From assembly GCF_038404985.1 (NCBI RefSeq), contig NZ_JBBKBA010000001.1, positions 2,012,001 to 2,076,000 on the forward strand: a stretch of 64,000 nt of DNA, given 5' to 3'. Positions within the stretch are counted from its first letter, which is position 1; each line of letters starts with the position of its first letter. This document shows positions 7,362-17,956 of the stretch, one piece after another. The notes under the pieces are model-generated. The model was not told where the DNA came from, did not search any database, and worked only from the letters and a program-made list of their open reading frames with translations. Source of the DNA: Ferrovibrio sp. MS7. Its GTDB lineage: Bacteria; Pseudomonadota; Alphaproteobacteria; Ferrovibrionales; Ferrovibrionaceae. Both the position numbers and the translations under genes were made by a program.

Positions 7362-8387
7362 ATGGCCGTCAAGCTGTTTCAGCATCCGCTTCCCGCCATG
7401 GCGCTTGGCCTGGTGCTGGCGTTGCCGGCGGTGCATGGCGCCTCGGCCCAGACCACCTATGTCGGTGGCGGCAGCGTGATCGTGAACATGCAGGCGCTCG
7501 ACCGCCTCGGCCCGCCGTTGCCCGGCTTTGCCAATAACCAGGATCCCGGTTCGTCCGCGTTGGGTGGCCCGGCGCAGAAGCCGCTGCTCGGCGATTCCGG
7601 CCCGGCGCCGGCCAGCGTGAAACTGCGTCCACCGCGTGCCACGAAGTCAGCCGCCGCACCCGCCACCACTGCTGCCGTGGCCAAGGCGCCGACCCCGGCT
7701 GCCGCGCCTGCCGCGACCACACCACGCCGCACGGGCGGCAGCCGTGGCGAGGGTACCAGCCCGGCACCGCAGACCCCCGCCGTGGTGGTGAACCTGCCGC
7801 CGCCAGTCACAGATACCCCTTCGAGCAATGCCGCCAGCAATGCCGGCCGCCCGCTGCAATTGCCCGCGCCACCGTCGGCCGTGGCTGCGGCACCGTCTAC
7901 TGTCCCAGCCCCGGCTCCGGCACCTGCCGCCGTGGCCCAGGCCCCTGTAATCCAGGCTCCCGCCGCGCCGGCGCCGGCTGCTCCGCGGGCCGCCAACCCG
8001 GCGGCACAGCAATCGGCCTTGCTGACCCCGCCGCCGGTTTCGAGCGCGGCGCCCACCCCGTTGCCTGGAGGGGCCGCCGGCCAGGTCAATCTCACCTTCG
8101 AGGCCGGCAAGAGCGATCTTTCCGGCGAAGGCAGCGGCGCGCTTGAAGCCCTGGCCCGCGCACTCGCCAATACCGAAGACCGTATCCAGATCCGTGCCTA
8201 TGCCAGCGCCAGCGGCGCGGATGCCGCCAGCGGTGCGCGTCGCCTCTCGCTCAGCCGTGCGCTCGCAGTGCGCGGTTTCCTGATCGACCGTGGTATTCGT
8301 TCCACGCGCATTGATGTGCGCGCGCTTGGTGCGCCTAGCGACAATTCGCCGCCGGACCGTGTTGAAGTTGCCCCGGTCGGGCGCTGA
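7362..8387 (+). CDS. Secreted OmpA-domain protein with long Pro/Ala linker
   Basis: A 341-residue envelope protein. Residues 1-29 are a signal peptide ending in GASA. Residues about 75-240 are a low-complexity Ala/Pro/Thr/Val linker. Residues about 245-340 form an OmpA-like peptidoglycan-binding domain, beginning VNLTFEAGKSDLSGEG and continuing with RALAVRGFLIDRGI. The usual R at the end of the OmpA motif is seen in the NSPPDRVEV stretch rather than NRRVE. The long flexible linker fits an arm that reaches from the outer or inner membrane to the cell wall. It precedes the MotA/MotB-like pair and is probably part of the same envelope machine. Confidence 0.8.
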   Translation: MAVKLFQHPLPAMALGLVLALPAVHGASAQTTYVGGGSVIVNMQALDRLGPPLPGFANNQDPGSSALGGPAQKPLLGDSGPAPASVKLRPPRATKSAAAPATTAAVAKAPTPAAAPAATTPRRTGGSRGEGTSPAPQTPAVVVNLPPPVTDTPSSNAASNAGRPLQLPAPPSAVAAAPSTVPAPAPAPAAVAQAPVIQAPAAPAPAAPRAANPAAQQSALLTPPPVSSAAPTPLPGGAAGQVNLTFEAGKSDLSGEGSGALEALARALANTEDRIQIRAYASASGADAASGARRLSLSRALAVRGFLIDRGIRSTRIDVRALGAPSDNSPPDRVEVAPVGR

Positions 8388-8402
8388 TTGATGCAGGCAC
8401 AC

Positions 8403-8424
8403 GGCTTTTCGCCCAGGAAAAGCC
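8403..8424 (+). other. Intergenic hairpin between OmpA-like and MotA-like genes
   Basis: GGCTTTTC and GAAAAGCC form a perfect 8-bp stem with a 6-nt loop in the 101-bp gap. No T-run follows, so it could set relative expression by mRNA processing rather than end transcription. Confidence 0.35.
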
Positions 8425-8488
8425 ATATTCGCTGCCTAAGTCGGAACCATATACCACTAGCCATTGGGCCGCAGGATAAGGTGAAGGC

Positions 8489-9637
8489 ATGACCAGACCT
8501 GGTCGTTACCTGGTGCGTATGGTGCTGTTCCTCGTTGCTGTCGGCGCGGTGATTTTCGTGCTGAAGGATCCGCTGCAGCGTGCCTTCCTCGCCAATCCGG
8601 CGCTCAACGGCCTGATCACGGCCGTGGCCGTGATCGGCATTCTTTTCATCTTCCGCCAGGTTTTCGTGCTCGGCCGCGAAGCCGACTGGCTCGCCGCTTG
8701 GCAGAAGTCGCAGCATACCAGCACCGTCGCCCATGTCGGCAAGCCGTCCAACCTGCTGGCGCCGCTGGCCAAGATGCTCGAGAACCGTGGCCCGCGCGGC
8801 CAGGTTTCGGCAGCCGCGACGCGCGCTCTGCTCGATTCCGTCGGTTCGCGGCTGGATGAAGCACGCGATATCTCGCGCTACCTGATCGGCTTGATGGTTT
8901 TCCTCGGCCTGCTTGGCACCTTCTGGGGCCTGCTCGAGACCATCGGTTCCGTCACCGATACCATCTCCGGCCTGTCGCTGGGGGCGGAAGAGAATATCAA
9001 CGTGTTGTTCGAGAAGCTGAAGGGCGGCCTGCAGCGGCCGCTGGCTGGCATGGGCCTGGCTTTCTCCTCCTCGATGCTCGGCCTTTCCGGCTCGCTGATC
9101 CTCGGTTTCCTCGATCTGCAGGCGGGCCAGGCGCAGAATCGTTTCTATAACGATCTCGAGGAATGGCTCGCCGGCTTTACCCGCGTCGGCGGCGGCGCGG
9201 TGGCCGATGGCGACCAGTCGGTGCCGGCTTATGTGCAGGCGTTGCTGGAACAGACGGCTGACAGCCTCGATAACCTGCAGCGTACCCTGGCGCGCTCGGA
9301 AGACAATCGCGGCAACGCTTCTGCCGCCCTGCTGCAGCTCAACGAGAAGCTCAGCCTGCTCACGGAGCAGATGCGCGCCGAGCAGGGGCTGCTGCTGAAG
9401 CTCACCGAGCATCAGATCGAGATGAAGCCGATCATGGCCAAGCTGGCGCAGAATACCGAAAGCGGCGGCTTCGATGCCGCCAGCCGGGGTCATCTGCGCA
9501 ATATGGATATCCTTCTCACCCGCCTGCTCGACGATGCCGCCCAGGGCCGCGCCAAGCTGGTCGACGACATGCGGGCCGAGATCAAGCTGTTGTCGCGCAC
9601 CATCGCGGCGGCAGCCGACAATCAGCGGCGGACCTAA
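8489..9637 (+). CDS. MotA/TolQ/ExbB-type proton channel protein with long helical tail
   Basis: A 382-residue inner membrane protein. Hydrophobic segments are near residues 9-27, 36-57, 133-158 (YLIGLMVFLGLLGTFWGL) and 185-212 (MGLAFSSSMLGLSGSLILGF), the last two matching the MotA/TolQ/ExbB core. Unlike TolQ or ExbB, about 160 residues follow the last membrane helix, predicted helical and heptad-like (SLDNLQRTLARSEDN, LLQLNEKLSLLTEQM), projecting into the cytoplasm. It ends 3 bp before the MotB-like partner. The pair probably converts ion flow into motion or force on the cell wall. The layout resembles ZorA of Zorya, but see the rejected list. Confidence 0.82.
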   Translation: MTRPGRYLVRMVLFLVAVGAVIFVLKDPLQRAFLANPALNGLITAVAVIGILFIFRQVFVLGREADWLAAWQKSQHTSTVAHVGKPSNLLAPLAKMLENRGPRGQVSAAATRALLDSVGSRLDEARDISRYLIGLMVFLGLLGTFWGLLETIGSVTDTISGLSLGAEENINVLFEKLKGGLQRPLAGMGLAFSSSMLGLSGSLILGFLDLQAGQAQNRFYNDLEEWLAGFTRVGGGAVADGDQSVPAYVQALLEQTADSLDNLQRTLARSEDNRGNASAALLQLNEKLSLLTEQMRAEQGLLLKLTEHQIEMKPIMAKLAQNTESGGFDAASRGHLRNMDILLTRLLDDAAQGRAKLVDDMRAEIKLLSRTIAAAADNQRRT

Positions 9638-9640
9638 GGT

Positions 9641-10714
9641 ATGGCAAGCCGCGCCTGGCGCCGGGGCGAGAGCGGGGTAGCCAATCCCTGGCCCGGTTAT
9701 GTCGACGTGCTGTCGACCCTGATGATGGTCATCGTCTTCGTGCTGGCGGTGTTCATCCTGGCGCAGTTCTTCCTCGCCAATGCGATTTCCGGCAAGGACA
9801 AGGCGATTGATGCGCTGCGTGGCGACCTCGCCCGTCTGGTCGAGCAATTGTCGCTGGAGAAAAAGACCAGTGCCGACCTGCGTACCAATCTCGGCCAGTT
9901 GCAGGCCACGCTGGCTGCCAGCATCGCCGAGCGCGACCAGCTTGCCGCCGCGCTGAGCGATGCCCAGACCCGCCATGATGAAGCCGAGAAGCAGCTTGCC
10001 GAGCAGAAGCAGATCGTGATCGATCTCGATGGCAAGCTGGTTTCCGGCGCGGCTGCCCTGGAAGCCGAGCGCCGTGCCTCCGCCGATGCCCGCAGCCAGA
10101 TCGACCTGCTGAACCGCCAGATCCTGGCCTTGCGCGAGCAATTGGCGCAGATCGACCGCATCCTGCGCGAGAGCGAGGAGAAGGAGAAGCAGAGCCAGGC
10201 CCAGGTGATCGACCTTGGCAAGCGGCTGAATGCCGCGCTGGCGCGCAAGGTCGACGACCTGATGAGTTACCGCTCGGAATTCTTCGGCCGGCTGCGTCAG
10301 GCGCTCGGCGACCGCAAGGATATCCAGATCGTCGGCGACCGCTTCGTGTTTCAGTCGGAAGTGCTGTTCACGTCGGGCTCGGCCGAACTCAATCCGCAGG
10401 GTCGCGAGCAGATGGGTCAGCTCGCCAAAACACTGATCGAGATAGCGAAGAAGATTCCGGCTGACCTGCCCTGGGTGCTGCGGGTCGATGGCCATACCGA
10501 CCGTGTGCCGATCAACACGCCGCAATTCCCCTCCAACTGGGAATTGTCGGCGGCGCGGGCCATCTCGGTAACGAAATTCCTGATCGCCCAGGGCGTGCCG
10601 GCGCAGCGCCTCGCCGCTGCCGGCTTCGGCGAATTCCAGCCGCTGGACGAGCGCAACGACGAGATTGCCTTGCGGCGCAACCGGCGCATTGAATTGAAGC
10701 TGACGGAGCGCTAG
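9641..10714 (+). CDS. MotB/OmpA-type stator protein
   Basis: A 357-residue partner of the preceding gene. One N-terminal membrane helix, VDVLSTLMMVIVFVLAVFIL, begins with Asp22, the position of the proton-binding Asp of MotB. A coiled coil of about 130 residues (55-190) follows, then an OmpA-like peptidoglycan-binding domain from about 225 with VLFTSGSAELNPQG, DGHTDRVP and RRNRRIELKL. It would anchor the complex to peptidoglycan in the periplasm. The coiled coil is longer than that of flagellar MotB. No flagellar genes are nearby. Confidence 0.85.
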   Translation: MASRAWRRGESGVANPWPGYVDVLSTLMMVIVFVLAVFILAQFFLANAISGKDKAIDALRGDLARLVEQLSLEKKTSADLRTNLGQLQATLAASIAERDQLAAALSDAQTRHDEAEKQLAEQKQIVIDLDGKLVSGAAALEAERRASADARSQIDLLNRQILALREQLAQIDRILRESEEKEKQSQAQVIDLGKRLNAALARKVDDLMSYRSEFFGRLRQALGDRKDIQIVGDRFVFQSEVLFTSGSAELNPQGREQMGQLAKTLIEIAKKIPADLPWVLRVDGHTDRVPINTPQFPSNWELSAARAISVTKFLIAQGVPAQRLAAAGFGEFQPLDERNDEIALRRNRRIELKLTER

Positions 10715-10724
10715 AAACGCCGCC

Positions 10725-11030
10725 ATGCTGAACCTGATCGCTCCGCATTCCTTTGTTGGCCGTCTTGTCGCCAGCCTTGCCTATGGCATCGGCTTGCCGG
10801 TGCTGATTTATGCCGTGCTGCTACTGCGCACCCATGGCAACGAACCGCAGGGCATGTGCAGCCGCGTGCCGGGCCAGGGCGGCACGCTGCCGATCCAGAT
10901 GGGCCGCGGCGATGGCGATTTCACCTGCGGCCTGAACTGGGATTACACTTTCTGGAATCTGGCGCTGCCGGCGCTGGGCTTCGCCGCGCTGGCTTTCATC
11001 CTGATGGGCATGGCGCGCAAGCGCGCCTAG
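10725..11030 (+). CDS. Small membrane protein, unknown function
   Basis: A 101-residue protein with two hydrophobic helices (about residues 11-34 and 76-96) and a loop between them holding two cysteines, MCSRVPG near 45 and FTCGLNW near 63, that could form a disulfide if periplasmic. It starts 10 bp after the MotB-like gene and is likely the last gene of that operon, so it may be an accessory of the channel complex. I do not recognise a family. Confidence 0.65.
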   Translation: MLNLIAPHSFVGRLVASLAYGIGLPVLIYAVLLLRTHGNEPQGMCSRVPGQGGTLPIQMGRGDGDFTCGLNWDYTFWNLALPALGFAALAFILMGMARKRA

Positions 11031-11051
11031 GCTATATTTTTGTTCGGGCCC

Positions 11052-12165
11052 TTAAGGCTGGATTTCCTTAAGCTTCGCCGTCTCGATGCGGCAATCCATG
11101 ATGCGCGGCTGGAAGGTGGCGCCGATCAGCAGCCGGCCCTTGTGATGCGCTGCCACGCTGGCGCCTGAGAGCAGCCCGCCGGGATCGCCGAAGGCTTCAA
11201 CAATACGCGTGGCGCCACGGCCATCGCGGTCGACCCGCACCACCAGGCTCGGGCTTTCCTTCTGCGCATCGCGGGCATGGCCGATGAAGGCGAAGGAATT
11301 GACGTGCAATGCCGCCCACATCGCGCCGTCTGAATCAAAGCGGATATTGTCGACGCCGCCGGGCAACGCCAGCGAGCCGCTGCGCCTGAGCAGGCCGCTG
11401 GCCGGCTCGCGGTCAAAGGACAGCACCATGCGCCACAATGTCGAGCCGACCAGGGCGGTGAGGCCATCCGGCGTGAGTGCGATGCCATTGGCAAACGCGA
11501 TATCCTCCGCCACCGGCCTGGTGCCGCGCGGGTCGTGATAGATCACCGTGGAGCGCGAGAGCTGCAGGATATTCTCCACCGCATGCATCCAGCGCGGGCC
11601 GGCGCCACGGTCGTTGGTGAGGTAAAAGCTCTGCGGCCCGGTGGCGACGATGCCGTTCGGGCTGACGAACAGGTCGCTGCCGATGCTGCCGAGATGCCTC
11701 AGTTTGCCGGCTTCGAGCGCGAAGACTTCCACTGTGTTGCGGTCGGCGCTGCGCTGGTTGATCACCTGCAATACCCACTCGCCGCTGCTTGGGCCATGCA
11801 GCGCGATGCCGCGCGGGTGGAACGGCATCTGTTCAGGCACATTGAGTTCGGTGAGCTTGCCCGGCGCATTCCCGCTCAAGTCATAGAACCACAGGCCGCC
11901 GCGATTGCTGCGGTTGCGGCGGTCCTGCGCCGAGATGATGGCACCGCTGCCATCTGGCAGGATCAGGATGTCTTCCGGACCAGCCGGCGCATCGATGGGC
12001 GTGCATTGCCCGGCCATGAAAGGCTCGACGCTGCGATAGGCGCCGCCGAGCCACACGGTATAGACGCCATAGGCGACCAGCACGGCCGCCAGGAAACTCC
12101 ACCACAGCTTCATGCGCGAGCCGCGCCGCACCGGCAGATTGCGATTGGGCGCGCGCTGGCGCGGA

Positions 12166-12188
<23 letters not shown>
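11052..12188 (-). CDS. SMP-30/paraoxonase-like beta-propeller protein, membrane-anchored
   Basis: A 378-residue protein with an N-terminal anchor helix (about residues 27-45, LWWSFLAAVLVAYGVYTVWL) and an extracytoplasmic six-bladed propeller of the SMP-30/gluconolactonase/paraoxonase group. Calcium-site-like motifs are GPEDILILPDG near 70, HPRGIALHG near 125, VSPNGIVATG near 175 and FANGIALTPDG near 235. A lactonase or esterase role is likely; substrate unknown. The ATG at 12188 overlaps the end of the upstream ABC gene by 23 bp; the ATG at 12113 just before the anchor helix is an alternative. It is probably cotranscribed with the exporter. Confidence 0.75.
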
Positions 12189-14031
<1,843 letters not shown>

Positions 14032-14238
14032 GGCGGTAGGGATATACCAGCCGGGCCGGTTTCTGCCCAGCGGCAGGGCCTGGTTCCCGGGGTCGCAGGG
14101 CCGCCCCAGGAAGCCGCCCAGGAAGCCGCACGGGGGCACTTCCGGGCTTGCGGAGGCGGCCTGCTTTGGCTATAACCCGCCGCCATTGCGGATTTTTGAG
14201 GCCGGCCCGGGTGTGTCCAGGCGGCCAGGAGACAGATC

Positions 14239-14466
14239 ATGAAGGCCGATATCCATCCCGACTACCACGAAATCAAGGTGCAGATGACCGACGGCACCGT
14301 GTATTCGACCCGTTCCACCTACGGCAAGGCGGGCGATACCCTGGCGCTGGATATCGACTCGAAGTCGCATCCGGCCTGGACCGGTGGCCCGGCCCGTATC
14401 AACGAGGCGGGTGGCCAGGTGGCCAAGTTCAACAAGCGTTTCGCCGGTTTCGGCCTCAAGAAGTAA
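14239..14466 (+). CDS. rpmE: 50S ribosomal protein L31
   Basis: A 75-residue L31. It starts [19 protein letters not shown] and contains STYGK and the HPAWTG motif. The four zinc cysteines of the C+ form are absent, which is the common form in Alphaproteobacteria. It is single, divergent from the ABC exporter and followed by a strong intrinsic terminator. Confidence 0.95.
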   Translation: MKADIHPDYHEIKVQMTDGTVYSTRSTYGKAGDTLALDIDSKSHPAWTGGPARINEAGGQVAKFNKRFAGFGLKK

Positions 14467-14500
14467 CGCTTTTCCGCCCTTCACAGGCGGTGCTAGAATT

Positions 14501-14538
14501 ACAGGCGGTCCGAATACTCGGGCCGCCTGTATTGTTTT
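14501..14538 (+). terminator. Intrinsic terminator of rpmE
   Basis: An 11-bp stem with one G-T pair (14501-14511 with 14520-14530), loop of 8 nt, then ATTGTTTT. It lies 35 bp after the L31 stop. Confidence 0.8.
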
Positions 14539-14557
14539 CTAGGGAGCCGCCAGCAAA

Positions 14558-14827
14558 ATGGGGCAGGTTTACCAGGCGACGTCGTTCCAGCTCGGTGCCG
14601 AGGTGGTGACCATTGTTCTCGTCGCGGAGAGCGCCGTTGCCACCGCCGAAATGGCGCAACGGTCATTCAAGGCATTACAGCCCTATTTCGGCAATTCGTT
14701 GCTGGTGCTGGCCTATCAGGCAATGAATCTGGCGCCGCAATTCGTTGGCCCGAAACACATCGTGCAGCAGCTTGGCGGCAAGCGGCTCACTGATTTCCGC
14801 TGGCAGCCCGTCGCCATAACGCGCTAA
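14558..14827 (+). CDS. Small hypothetical protein
   Basis: An 89-residue frame with no recognised family, no signal peptide and no membrane helix, beginning MGQVYQATSFQLGAEVVTIV. AGGGAG stands 13 nt before the ATG, longer than usual. It sits alone between the rpmE terminator and the heat-shock gene promoter. Its codon third positions are less GC-rich than neighbours, so it may be recently acquired or not a real gene. Confidence 0.45.
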   Translation: MGQVYQATSFQLGAEVVTIVLVAESAVATAEMAQRSFKALQPYFGNSLLVLAYQAMNLAPQFVGPKHIVQQLGGKRLTDFRWQPVAITR

Positions 14828-14844
14828 CCGGGGGCAACGCCCCT

Positions 14845-14872
14845 CTTGAAAGCCGTCACAGGCTCCCTAAAT
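14845..14872 (+). promoter_or_regulatory. RpoH (sigma-32) promoter for hsp20
   Basis: CTTGAA (14845-14850), a 14-nt spacer and CCCTAAAT (14865-14872) match the heat-shock sigma factor pattern. The predicted leader to the hsp20 start is about 95-100 nt. Confidence 0.65.
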
Positions 14873-14880
14873 CGAAAGCA

Positions 14881-14976
14881 TTCCGGTGCCGCAGAGCGGA
14901 TCGGGATAGTTCCGCGGCCTGGCCATCCTGGCGGGCCGCAAGCAACCCATCTTGTCGCTCAAGGAGGATAAGACCC
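14881..14976 (+). promoter_or_regulatory. ROSE-like RNA thermometer in the hsp20 leader
   Basis: The leader can form successive hairpins, including GCGGCC/GGCCGC (14914-14919 with 14934-14939). The last one, 14951-14960 with 14964-14972, pairs CUUGUC-G-CUC with GAGGAUAAG and closes a 3-nt loop. It buries the Shine-Dalgarno GGAGG, has one bulged G (14957) and contains UCGCU. This is the ROSE signature: a UYGCU box with an unpaired G opposite the ribosome site. Heat would open it and allow translation. Folding is by eye. Confidence 0.65.
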
Positions 14977-15447
14977 ATGCGTGCTTTCGATATTTCCCCG
15001 CTGCTGCGTTCCAGTGTCGGCTTCGACCATGTGAACCGCCTGTTCGATCTCGCCAGCCGGCTGGACGAATCGAGCCTCAGCTACCCGCCCTACAACATCG
15101 AGAAGCGTGGCGAAGATGCCTACCGCATCACCATGGCGGTGGCCGGCTTCCGCCAGGATGAACTCGATGTGACGGTGAAGGAAAACAGCCTCACCATTTC
15201 GGCCAAGGCGCAGGGCGCCGAGCAGCCGGAAGAGGGTGTGACCTACCTGCACCGCGGCATTGCGCGCCGCGCCTTCGAGCGCCGCTTCGAGCTTGCCGAC
15301 ACCGTGAAGGTGGTGGGTGCGCAGCTCACTGACGGCCTGCTGCATATCGAGCTGAAGCGCGAGATCCCCGAGGCCAAGAAGCCGCGCCAGATCTCGATCA
15401 ACGTCGGCAGCCAGCCGGTGACGCTGGAACAGGCTCGCGCCGCGTAA
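14977..15447 (+). CDS. Hsp20 family small heat-shock chaperone (IbpA-like)
   Basis: A 156-residue alpha-crystallin-type chaperone. The crystallin domain spans about residues 38-135 with YNIEKRGEDAYRITMAVAGF, LTISAKAQG and the closing GLLHIELKREIPE; the GIARRAFERRFELAD strand is typical of class A IbpA-like proteins. The C-terminal ISINVG supplies the I-x-I/V anchor. It binds unfolding proteins in the cytosol. AAGGAGG lies 8 nt before the ATG and is probably hidden in a ROSE-type hairpin at normal temperature, under a sigma-32 promoter. Confidence 0.93.
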   Translation: MRAFDISPLLRSSVGFDHVNRLFDLASRLDESSLSYPPYNIEKRGEDAYRITMAVAGFRQDELDVTVKENSLTISAKAQGAEQPEEGVTYLHRGIARRAFERRFELADTVKVVGAQLTDGLLHIELKREIPEAKKPRQISINVGSQPVTLEQARAA

Positions 15448-15471
15448 CGCGCGTCCTGACCTCGAAATGAA

Positions 15472-15509
15472 GAAGCCCGGGTGGCAACACCCGGGCTTCA
15501 GCTTTTTCC
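15472..15509 (+). terminator. Intrinsic terminator after hsp20 (convergent with pgk)
   Basis: A perfect 12-bp stem (15472-15483 with 15488-15499) with a GCAA tetraloop, followed by AGCTTTTT. It ends hsp20; on the other strand it may help stop the gap-pgk transcript but has a weaker T-run. Confidence 0.9.
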
Positions 15510-15525
15510 GGCCTGTCTTTGATGA

Positions 15526-16722
15526 TCAGGCGGTCTTGAGCGCCGCCACGCCAGGCAGTTCCTTGCCTTCCAGCCATTCCAGGAAGGCACCGCCAGCAGT
15601 CGAGACGTAGGAGAATTCCTCCGCCACGCCGGCATGGCGCAGAGCCGCCACGGTATCGCCGCCGCCGGCCACGCTGAGCAGGCGGCCCGAGGCGGTGAGC
15701 GCCGCCGCCGTGCGCGCCACCATCACGGTGCCGGCATCGAAGGGCGCGGTCTCGAAGGCACCGAGCGGGCCGTTCCATACCAGCGTCTTGCAATCCGCCA
15801 GCAGGGTGCCGAGGCGCGAGGCCGCGACCGGTCCGATATCCAGGATCATCTGGTCCGCCGGCACGCGGTCGGCTGCCACCACCTTGCTCGGGGCACCGGC
15901 CTTGAACTCGCGCGCCACCACTACGTCATCGGGCAGCACCACGGCACAGCCGCGCGTCACCGCATCGCGCAGGATGTCGCGGGCGGTATCGGCCATGTTC
16001 TTCTCGCACAGGCTCTTGCCCACCTCGCGCCCTTGGGCGAACAGGAAGGTGTTGGCCATGCCGCCGCCGATGATCAGCTTGTCGACCTTGCCGAGCAGAT
16101 TGCCGAGCAGTTCGAGCTTGGTGGAGACCTTGGCGCCGCCGATCACGGCGGCCACCGGATGCTCCGGCTTTTCCAGCGCGGCGGAGAGGTGCTTCAGTTC
16201 CACTTCCATGTTGCGGCCGGCATAGGCCGGCAGCAGATGCGCCAAGGCTTCGGTGGAGACATGGGCGCGATGGGCGCAGGAGAAGGCGTCGTTGACGTAG
16301 ATGTCGCCGAGATCGGCCATCATCTTCGCAAACGCGCTGTCGTTCTTCTCTTCCGCCGCGTGGAAGCGGGTATTCTCCAGCAGCACGATGCCGCCCTTGC
16401 GCAGCTTCTCGATCGCCGCCTTGGCGGCATCGCCGACGCAATCCTCGGCGAAGCCGACAGCCGAGCCGAGCGCGGTGGCAAGCGCTGCCGCCACCGGCTT
16501 GAGGCTCATCTCGGGCACCACCTTGCCGTCGGGACGGCCAAAATGCGACAGCACCACCACCTTGGCATCCTTGCGCGACAATTCGTGCAAGGTGGGCAGG
16601 ATGCGGCTGATGCGCAGATCGTCGGTGATGCGCCCGTCCTTCATCGGGACGTTGAGATCGACGCGGACGAGCACGGTCTTGCCGGCAACGTCCACGTCAT
16701 CCAGGGTGTGGAAATGAGCCAT
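15526..16722 (-). CDS. pgk: Phosphoglycerate kinase
   Basis: A 398-residue glycolytic/gluconeogenic kinase that interconverts 1,3-bisphosphoglycerate and 3-phosphoglycerate with ADP/ATP. The N-terminal substrate domain has [14 protein letters not shown] and [20 protein letters not shown] and [13 protein letters not shown] lie in the middle; the nucleotide end has GPLGAFE and [13 protein letters not shown]. Length is normal for a bacterial Pgk. Its start is 13 bp after the gap stop, so gap and pgk form an operon. No fructose-bisphosphate aldolase gene follows. Confidence 0.97.
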   Translation of the reverse strand: MAHFHTLDDVDVAGKTVLVRVDLNVPMKDGRITDDLRISRILPTLHELSRKDAKVVVLSHFGRPDGKVVPEMSLKPVAAALATALGSAVGFAEDCVGDAAKAAIEKLRKGGIVLLENTRFHAAEEKNDSAFAKMMADLGDIYVNDAFSCAHRAHVSTEALAHLLPAYAGRNMEVELKHLSAALEKPEHPVAAVIGGAKVSTKLELLGNLLGKVDKLIIGGGMANTFLFAQGREVGKSLCEKNMADTARDILRDAVTRGCAVVLPDDVVVAREFKAGAPSKVVAADRVPADQMILDIGPVAASRLGTLLADCKTLVWNGPLGAFETAPFDAGTVMVARTAAALTASGRLLSVAGGGDTVAALRHAGVAEEFSYVSTAGGAFLEWLEGKELPGVAALKTA

Positions 16723-16735
16723 GGGGCTTACGGCC

Positions 16736-17740
16736 TCAGAGCTTCGCCATGGCGATGGCGGTATCCGACATGCGGTTGGAGAAGCCCCACTCGTTGTCGT
16801 ACCAGCTCACCACGCGCACCAGATTGCCTTCCATCACCTGGGTCTGCTTCAGGTCGAAGGTGGAGCTGGCCGGGTTGTGGTTGAAGTCGCTGGAAACCAG
16901 CGGCTGGTCGTTGACGCCGAGGATGCCCTTCAGCTTGCCATTGGCGGCAGCAACGATGGCGGCGTTGATTTCCTCGGCGGTGGTGTTCTTCTTCGAGATG
17001 AACTTGAAGTCGATCAGCGACACATTCGGGGTCGGCACGCGGATCGAGGAGCCGTCCAGCTTGCCCTTCAGGTTCGGCAGCACCAGGCCGACAGCCTTGG
17101 CGGCACCGGTGGTGGTCGGGATCATGGAGAGCGCGGCGGCGCGGGCGCGGTAGAGATCCTTGTGCATGGTGTCCAGCGTCGGCTGGTCACCGGTATAGGC
17201 ATGGATCGTGGTCATGTAGCCCTTCTCGATACCCACGGCGGCATCGAGGATGAAGGCGACCGGCGCCAGGCAGTTGGTGGTGCAGGAGGCGTTCGACACC
17301 ACGGTATGCTCAGCCTTGAGCTGGTCGTGGTTCACGCCATAGACCACGGTGAGGTCGGCGCCGGTGGCCGGCGCGGAGACCAGCACCTTGCGGGCGCCGG
17401 CGGTGAGATGCAGCGCGGCCTTCTCCTTGTCGGTGAAGATGCCGGTGCATTCCATCGCGATATCGACCTTCAGCTCCTTCCACGGCAGCTTGGCCGGGTC
17501 GCGCTCGGCGGTCACCTTGATCGGGCCGCGACCGACATCGATGCTGTCGCCGTTGACGGTCACGGTGCCGGGGAAGCGGCCATGCACGCTGTCATAGCGG
17601 AACAGATGTGCGTTGGTCTCGACCGGGCCGAGATCGTTGATGCCGACAACCTCGATATCCGTGCGGCCGGACTCGATAATGGCGCGCAGCACATTGCGCC
17701 CGATGCGACCAAAACCATTGATGGCAACGCGAACCGTCAT
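16736..17740 (-). CDS. gap: Glyceraldehyde-3-phosphate dehydrogenase, type I
   Basis: A 334-residue NAD-dependent enzyme. [12 protein letters not shown] is the nucleotide motif, [12 protein letters not shown] holds the catalytic Cys near residue 155, and [13 protein letters not shown] is at the C-terminus. The ATG at 17740 has GGAG with 7-nt spacing; an in-frame extension to 17788 lacks any conserved residues. It leads the gap-pgk operon and is divergent from the pagL-like gene. The asparagine-rich start [11 protein letters not shown] fits GapA/GapB of Alphaproteobacteria. Confidence 0.97.
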   Translation of the reverse strand: MTVRVAINGFGRIGRNVLRAIIESGRTDIEVVGINDLGPVETNAHLFRYDSVHGRFPGTVTVNGDSIDVGRGPIKVTAERDPAKLPWKELKVDIAMECTGIFTDKEKAALHLTAGARKVLVSAPATGADLTVVYGVNHDQLKAEHTVVSNASCTTNCLAPVAFILDAAVGIEKGYMTTIHAYTGDQPTLDTMHKDLYRARAAALSMIPTTTGAAKAVGLVLPNLKGKLDGSSIRVPTPNVSLIDFKFISKKNTTAEEINAAIVAAANGKLKGILGVNDQPLVSSDFNHNPASSTFDLKQTQVMEGNLVRVVSWYDNEWGFSNRMSDTAIAMAKL

Positions 17741-17956
17741 CTTTCGTCTCCAGGAGAGCTGACGCGGGCCGCAGGACTGGACCCGCAAAGGGGTGGTACC
17801 CGCAAGGTGAGCGGGTTTTCGGGCCTGGATGTAGCGGCTTTGGCCCCCCTTATCAAGGCGGCTAAGCCCGATAAACAGGCAACCGCTTCAAATCCGCGCG
17901 GAAGCCGGCTAGAGTTCCCGTTAGTGGGGTTAAGTACATGAAGTTGGGGGAATAAT

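Noticed and set aside
8198-10726. Very long antisense open frame under the envelope operon
   Set aside because: It is a GC-rich shadow of the MotA/MotB-like genes; no conserved motif, no start signal, and the plus-strand proteins have clear family motifs. The same applies to antisense frames under the DEAD helicase and the ABC ATPase/permease.
7362-11030. Zorya-type defence system
   Set aside because: Only ZorAB-like features occur; no ZorC, ZorD or ZorE helicase/nuclease genes follow. The next genes are a small membrane protein and an SMP-30-like gene.
17797-17820. ACCCGC/GCGGGT hairpin with TTTT between gap and the pagL-like gene
   Set aside because: It is only 6 bp and lies in a divergent spacer with no upstream plus-strand transcript; likely chance.
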